DNA of 64,000 nucleotides, from the NCBI GenBank assembly GCA_039519185.1, contig CM076849.1:33599109-33663108 (forward strand). The letters are read 5' to 3'. The number at the start of each line of letters is the position of its first letter. The stretch's first letter is position 1. This document shows positions 58,989 to 64,000 of this stretch, piece by piece. A model generated the notes under the pieces. That model was given only the letters and a program-made list of their open reading frames with translations, had not been told where the DNA came from and made no database searches. A program made the translations under genes and the position numbers. Origin of the DNA: Astragalus membranaceus (taxonomy: Eukaryota > Streptophyta > Magnoliopsida > Fabales > Fabaceae).

Positions 58989-60203
58989 TGTTAGGACTTT
59001 GGCAAGTGTACCAAATGTCATTGCAAGTAATAAAATATCGGTAAGAACCGGTCGATTCCACAGGGATTGCGCGTTGACAACAATAGCAAAATTGTAAATT
59101 CGTAGATTGTAGAGATTTGGTAATTTGAGTAATTGGTAACAGTACACAAACGTGAATTAATAATGCGAGAAAAACGACTAGGGATCGAATCCTCTCACCT
59201 CGCCTATCACATGAACCTTAGCCAATTCAAGTTAATTATTCAATTTCTAGATTCAATTCACTAATTCAGGTCAAGGGCAATCCCTTGTCTCAAGACCCCT
59301 ATTACCCTAAGAGTTACCCTAATTCCTTAGGTGAGTCATGCCAGAGGGTAACGCGTTAAGATTAAGAATTTTAATGAATTCACATAAGCTACCACATATT
59401 CCTATGATGATTACTAGCATGTGACCTAAGTACCCAATTTCCAGCTACTAATTCATATCCCTATGCAATCACTAGCCTGGATCATCGCAATTATCACATG
59501 TAATTGAAAAGCATTAAGAACATAGGTAATTAGACAAAGTAAATCGAATAACAACTGAATTGACTATAACAAGGGTTCACATGATAGGGTTGGGAGATTC
59601 ATCTCTCCCTAATCTAAGCAATTTAGTTACACCTCATCCTATGAGTGGAAACCAACAATAAGTAGAAAACAAACTTAAAGGAAGACATTAGAACCTTCAA
59701 TCCCTTGTTCCCAAGTGGTGAGAAGGCCCCAAAATCGCACCCTCCAGCTGCTCCAAAGTGTGGCTCCAAATCCCAAAAACGAAGTCCCTTGTAAAATTGC
59801 TGAAACTGCTTTAAAAACCCTAATTTTGACGCACCATCGCGACGCGGCCTGTGCCCGTCGCGACAAATGACAGAAACTTCAGGCCTCGCAAAACAGCTCC
59901 AGGTCGCGTCGCGAACCCTCCTGGTCGCGACGCGAAAAATAACAGAAAGTTCTGACTTGCAAAATTCCTCCAGATTGCTGCATTTCCGGGCAAGTGTCTG
60001 GTTCACCGAAAGATGCCACAACCAATTAAGCGGTCTTCAAGTCCCATTTAGCTCCAAAAGTGAAGGAATAACTTACAATTGAACTTCCTACTACAATTAT
60101 CTAAAACTGAACTAAATCCCAGATAATGACTGTTATACAATAAAAACCCTGCACAATTGGTCCTAAAAATGCCTAACTTACATCATATGATTGAGGGTCA
60201 ACA
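58989..60203. mobile_element. 1.2-kb LTR-like insertion in element C pol
   Basis: On the plus strand it begins TGTTAGGACTTTGGCAAG and ends GAGGGTCAACA. ACGAT is duplicated at both ends (58984-58988 and 60204-60208). Removing it restores the pol reading (RRRAS joined to the VIEGRLF region), as in element B. TG...CA tips, a 5-bp duplication and lack of any polyprotein fit a solo LTR or short LTR-like element. The 132-codon minus-strand frame at 59623-60021 has no recognised domain. Which strand is sense is unclear. Confidence 0.78.
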
Positions 60204-62195
60204 ACGATGCCCGCCTACGCGTGAGAGCCGACTTCTTCAGGTCATCCTGCTCCTCCTCGTGCACGATGTACTTTAGAATGGGATCGATCCAAGTCTCGCC
60301 CTGATCGATCGTGCAGATATTTGTGGTTGGGAGCGTCTCTAATCGGACGCTGGGTTGAGGGAGTATTTTCTGGATCACGCTCCTGTGGTTTCCTGGGATC
60401 TTTGTGCTTGCCAGTTTCGAGAGCACGTCCGCCCTCGCATTTTCTGATCTAGGGATATGCCGGACCTCTGCGCGCTCGAACTGCTCGAGCAGTTCCCGTA
60501 CCTTAGCGAGGTACCTCTGCAGAACTTCATCTTTGGCATCATATGCCTCTCCAATCTGAGACACTACTAACGGAGAGTCAGAGCGAAGCTCGACCCATTG
60601 TGCTTTGAATTCTCTGGCGAGCATAAGTCCTGCAATGCACGCTTCGTACTCTGCCTGATTATTTGAAGTGGAAAAGGAAAATGTTAACGAGACCTCTACC
60701 GTCGTCCCTTCCGGGCACTCTAGAATCAAACCAGCCCCGCTCCCTTTACTATTTGAGGAGCCGTCCACTTGTAGTATCCAGGTCGGTTCGTTCACCTCGC
60801 CCTGGATAGAGGTCATCTCCGCAATAAAGTCGGTTATAATCTGGGCTTTGGTAGCCGTTCTGGACTCGTACCTGATCCCGTACTCTGAAAGCTCTACCGC
60901 CCACCTGATCATTCTTCCGGCCAAGTTGGGACGATGTAGGATCTGCCTGATGGGCTGATCGGTCCTGAGAGCGATCTGGTGGGCGACGAAATATGGTCTT
61001 AATCTTCGGGATGCTGTAATAAGAGCTAAGGCTAGCTTTTCAATCCTCTGGTACCCGAGCTCTGGTCCCTGTAGCGCTTTGCTGATGAAGTACACTGGAT
61101 TCTGTCTCAAGCCGTCCTCCCGTACTAGCACGACCGCCAAGGCTTCATCGCTGATGGACAGGTAGAGGTATAGTGTTTCCCCTGGCTCCGGTGTGGTCAA
61201 AATGGGTGGCTGTAGCAAAGCCTTCTTCAGCTGTTCTAGCGCGTCATCGCACTCGGGTGACCATTCGAACGGGGCATCCTTCGTCAATAATCTGAAGAGC
61301 GGGAGGGATTTGCTGGCTGCCTTTGAGATAAACCGAGAGAGTGCGGCCACCATCCCATTTAACTTCTGAATCTCTCTTTTGTTCGTGGGCGGCCTCATCT
61401 CTGTCACCCCCCTGCACTTGTCGGGGTTCGCCTCAATTCCCCACTCTCTCAAGTAGAACCCAAGGAACTTGCCCGCCCTGACCCCGAACGTACACTTCTC
61501 CGGGTTGAGTTTTAGCGAGTTCTTCCGGGCCTCGGCGAACACTTCCCTCAAGTCGTCTACATGATTGACATCTTGCTTGCTTTTTATTATCATGTCGTCC
61601 AAGTATACCTCGACCACTCTGCCAATTTGGTTTTTAAATATTTTATTCATCATGCGCTGATAGGTGGCCCCGGCGTTCTTCAGGCCGAAAGGCATGACCA
61701 AATAGCAGTAGTTTCCCTTCGCGGTCATGAAGGCGGTCTGCTCTTGATCTGGAGGGTGCATGGCTATTTGGTTGTAGCCCGAGTATGCGTCCAGAAAGGA
61801 GAGCATTCGGTACCCGCTTGCGCTATCGACCAACTGGTCAATACTGGGCACCGAGAAAGCATCTTTCGGGCATGCCCGGTTGAGGTCGGTGTAGTCGACA
61901 CACATACGCCACTTCCCGTTGGCCTTCTTTACCAGGACGACATTTGATAGCCATGTCGTGTATTTGGTTTCCTTGATGAAACCAGCTTCTAGCAGGTCGT
62001 CGACGGCTTTGTTGGCTGCTAGGGTTTTCTCCTCGCTCTGAGCCCGTCTTCTTTGGGCGACCCATTTCGCAGCCGAGTTTACTGTTAATTGGTGACACGC
62101 TATCTCGGGGGGGATGCCCGGCATATCGACCGCACTCCAGGAAAATACGTCATCGTGGTCCTTCAAACACTGGATTAGTGACTCTTTTACCTCCG
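60204..62195 (-). pseudogene. Element C reverse transcriptase, RNase H and second RNase H
   Basis: One long open frame: VVLVKKANGKWRMCVDYTDL, DAYSGYNQIAMHPPDQEQT and YLDDMIIKSK (RT), ETLYLYLSISDEALAVVLV (RNase H), then ILQVDGSSNSKGSGAGLIL, NNQAEYEACIAGLMLA and the SDSPLVVSQIGEAYD helix (archaeal-type RNase H, complete here but deleted in B). It ends where the insertion enters after RRRAS. The upstream join near 62195 is a frameshift against the protease part. Confidence 0.88.
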
Positions 62196-63210
62196 GGGGA
62201 ATCGCTTCCCACCTTTACCTTTCTCTCTGGGTCGCTCCCCAGCTGTACCTGGGTGAATTCCCCATCCGGCTCTGGTCTCTTGAACTTATTCTTTCGTTCT
62301 CTAGCTAGATCGTCGTCTCCCTCTTCAACGTCGCTGTCTGGGTTGTAGCGGGCATCTAGATCGGTTACATTGACTAGACTCCCGCCTTTAGTCACGGCGA
62401 TCGTCTTTCTTGCTTCATACTCTCCTTGTTTCTTCAGGCTCATGAAATGGCATCGTCGAGCGACTTGTAGATCCGCCGGAACGGTGACCACATCATTGCT
62501 GTCCGAATAGAATTTCATTTTCAAATGGACGGTCGAGGTCACGACCTCTAGCTTTCCCAAAGTGGGACGACCGATGATGCATTGGTATACCGACTTACAT
62601 GGTAACACCAAGAAGTTTACTTTCACGGTTCTGCATTTGGGTTTCTTCCGGCTGTCGTCCCCAAATGTTACCATAAATTCCACCATCCCGATATCAGGTC
62701 GGACCCCCGATAGGCCGTTAGCTCGCTCCTGGAAATTCTCAAGACGTCGAGGAGGTCTTCGAAGATGATATCGGCCGAGCTTCCCTGGTCGACCAGGATT
62801 CTTTTGACCTCGACATTAGCCATTACCGCGGTGACAATCAGCGGGACGTACTTGTTTGGTTTCCCATCGAGCAAGTCGTCGTCGCCAAATGCCAAGAGCG
62901 GCTTATTTGAGGGGAGTCTGGGCGTGGAGGTTGAGGCGACGTTCATTATCTCTTTCCATCGCCTTTTCAATGACTTACTCGTTTCTCCCCCTTCCGTGGG
63001 GCACCCTCCAGTGATTACCATCACGACAACGCGTCCCTTTGACCTCCTTTGGTCGTTCCTTTCGTCGCTGTCCTCATCCTCGTCCTTGTTCGTTCCTTTG
63101 CCGACTTCATTCACGATAGACTTGCCCTTTCGAGGGGATCGATCTCTGTCCTTCTCTTCTCGTTTATCTGCTTTCCCTTTTCTTGACATACTGGGTCGGC
63201 TTTCATTTCC
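62150..63210 (-). pseudogene. Element C protease region
   Basis: Protease ILVDQGSSADIIFEDLL lies near 62800-62750, preceded by RWKEIMNVASTS and LLDGKPNKYVPLIVTAVMAN. After SDLI a short segment present in B (GFNGSSTTPLGM) is missing near 62685 and the frame shifts. The reading resumes with FMVTFGDDSRKKPKCRTVKV and CIIGRPTLGKLEVV. Broken by two frame changes. Confidence 0.82.
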
Positions 63211-64000
63211 TAATCAGTTCTTCGATGTCGTCTTTTAGGGCCATGCAATTGTTGGTGTCATGCCCATTGCTTCTATGATAGCGGCAGTACCTGCGAGATG
63301 GGCACGGCCCTTCTTTAAGGACGAGTGGATCGGGCCTCTTTATATCTTTAAACTCCGTGTTTGCGCACTCAGACAGGATCTGGGAGTACGAGGTGTTGAG
63401 TTTGGTCCGATCGGAGAATTTTTTCTGCCTGAATTCCCTGGACGGTCCTTCCCTGTCTCCCTATCCCTCCTAGGGTATTGGCCTCGGTTCGTGTGGAGTT
63501 CCTTTGCATGCCCTGCGACGGCTTGGGTGGCCATCTCTCTCTCTCCTCGTAGTTCATGAATCTCTGCGATCGTCGCAGGAAAGTTTCGAGATCCGGCGGC
63601 TCGTTCACACCAACTTCTATCTCAAACAAGCTACCAGTTCGGAGACCGTCCCGAATGAACCACAAACGCATATCGTCTTCCAGCCCTCGTACGTTGGCGG
63701 CCTCTTTGTTAAAGCGCTCAACATACTCACGGAGGGACTCGTCCGGACCTTGCCTGATCGCCTTCAGGATAGCATGCGATTTAGGCTTCACCCTTGATGC
63801 GGTGAAGCGGGCGCTAAAAACTCGAGCCAATTGTTCCCAGGACGAGATGCTGTTGGGCCTTAACTCGGTGAACCACTCCAGAGCGGGTCCCTCCAGGGTC
63901 AACGGGAAGATCTTGCATTTGACCGGCCCGTATGCCCGCCTATACTTCATCACCAAATCAAAGTATCGCAGGTGGGCATCAGGGTCCTTTATCCCGTTGA
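63211..64000 (-). pseudogene. Element C gag (continues beyond window)
   Basis: KDPDAHLRYFDLVMKYRR, IFPLTLEGPALEWFTEL, SISSWEQLARVFSARF and ESLREYVERFNKEAANV match B's gag. At 63528-63540 a GAGAGAGAGAGATGG run has two bases more than B and shifts the frame. A further shift occurs near 63470. The knuckle-like CRYHRSNGHDTNNC is near 63285-63240. The N-terminus lies beyond 64000. Confidence 0.82.

Larger units (their letters stand above)
41756..64000 (-). mobile_element. Tat-lineage Ty3/Gypsy element C (minus strand, 5' end outside window)
   Basis: The 3' LTR is at 41756-42208. The extra antisense ORF lies on the plus strand from 42924 to 55028, and gag-pol runs leftwards from 64000 to 57833. 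Domain order (gag, protease, RT, RNase H, second archaeal-type RNase H, integrase) defines the Tat lineage. Three insertions interrupt it: element B (44690-54629), a solo LTR (55510-57702) and a 1.2-kb LTR-like unit (58989-60203). Several frameshifts make it non-functional. The 5' LTR and start of gag are beyond the window. Confidence 0.9.

Overview
The window is repeat-rich plant nuclear DNA. It has spliced genes with GT/AG introns, Ty1/Copia and Ty3/Gypsy retrotransposons, and CACTA, hAT, Mutator-like and MITE DNA transposons. The Ogre/Tat-type Gypsy elements with tandem-repeat 3' ends suggest a legume, but this is inference. The only ordinary host gene is a DCL-like (DUF3223) gene on the minus strand. 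Almost everything else is nested mobile DNA.

Layout. 1-2.3 kb: remains of a Mutator-like transposase N-terminus (+) and a broken plant-mobile-domain (MAIN-like) gene (-). 2.8-4.2 kb: a Stowaway-like MITE and dispersed repeats. 4.3-20.6 kb: the DCL-like gene, exon 3 at 4306-4584, exon 2 at 20148-20262, exon 1 at 20343-20589. Its second intron is 15.6 kb long. It holds a 1-kb inverted-repeat element, an AAC/AAT microsatellite and a tandem Copia array, LTR-internal-LTR-internal-LTR (6963-19918), flanked by a 5-bp duplication CCATC. A hAT-type element (20673-21345, 8-bp duplication GTGTACAG) lies 84 bp upstream of the start codon.

21.6-41.0 kb: one Ogre/Tat-like Gypsy element (target duplication GGTAC). 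It keeps gag (with a stop) and an integrase tail but has lost most of pol, and its 3' untranslated region is full of tandem arrays. Its 5' LTR is split by a 4.9-kb non-autonomous CACTA element (22478-27345, duplication AAA). That CACTA carries fragments of four unrelated host genes, all on the minus strand: a TTC33-like TPR gene, a Fizzy-related/CCS52 WD40 gene, an ALA-interacting-subunit (CDC50) gene and a PTI1-like kinase.

41.0-41.75 kb: a second Mutator-like N-terminal fragment with its upstream region. 41756 to the window end: a minus-strand Tat-lineage Gypsy element (C) whose 5' end is outside the window. A related plus-strand element (B, 44690-54629, duplication CCACC) is inserted in C's antisense extra ORF. 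A solo LTR (55510-57702, duplication GCCGG) and a 1.2-kb LTR-like insertion (58989-60203, duplication ACGAT) also interrupt C. Both B and C carry an extra ORF antisense to gag-pol, with its own conserved TATA box and leader intron.

Reading the target duplications gives a relative order: C before B, Ogre before CACTA, DCL intron before Copia. The two Copia polyproteins are nearly identical and open over all catalytic domains, so that array is the youngest-looking large feature. No new functional system is demonstrated. The most unusual objects are the four-gene CACTA, the antisense transcription unit of the Tat elements and the tandem Copia array inside the DCL gene.
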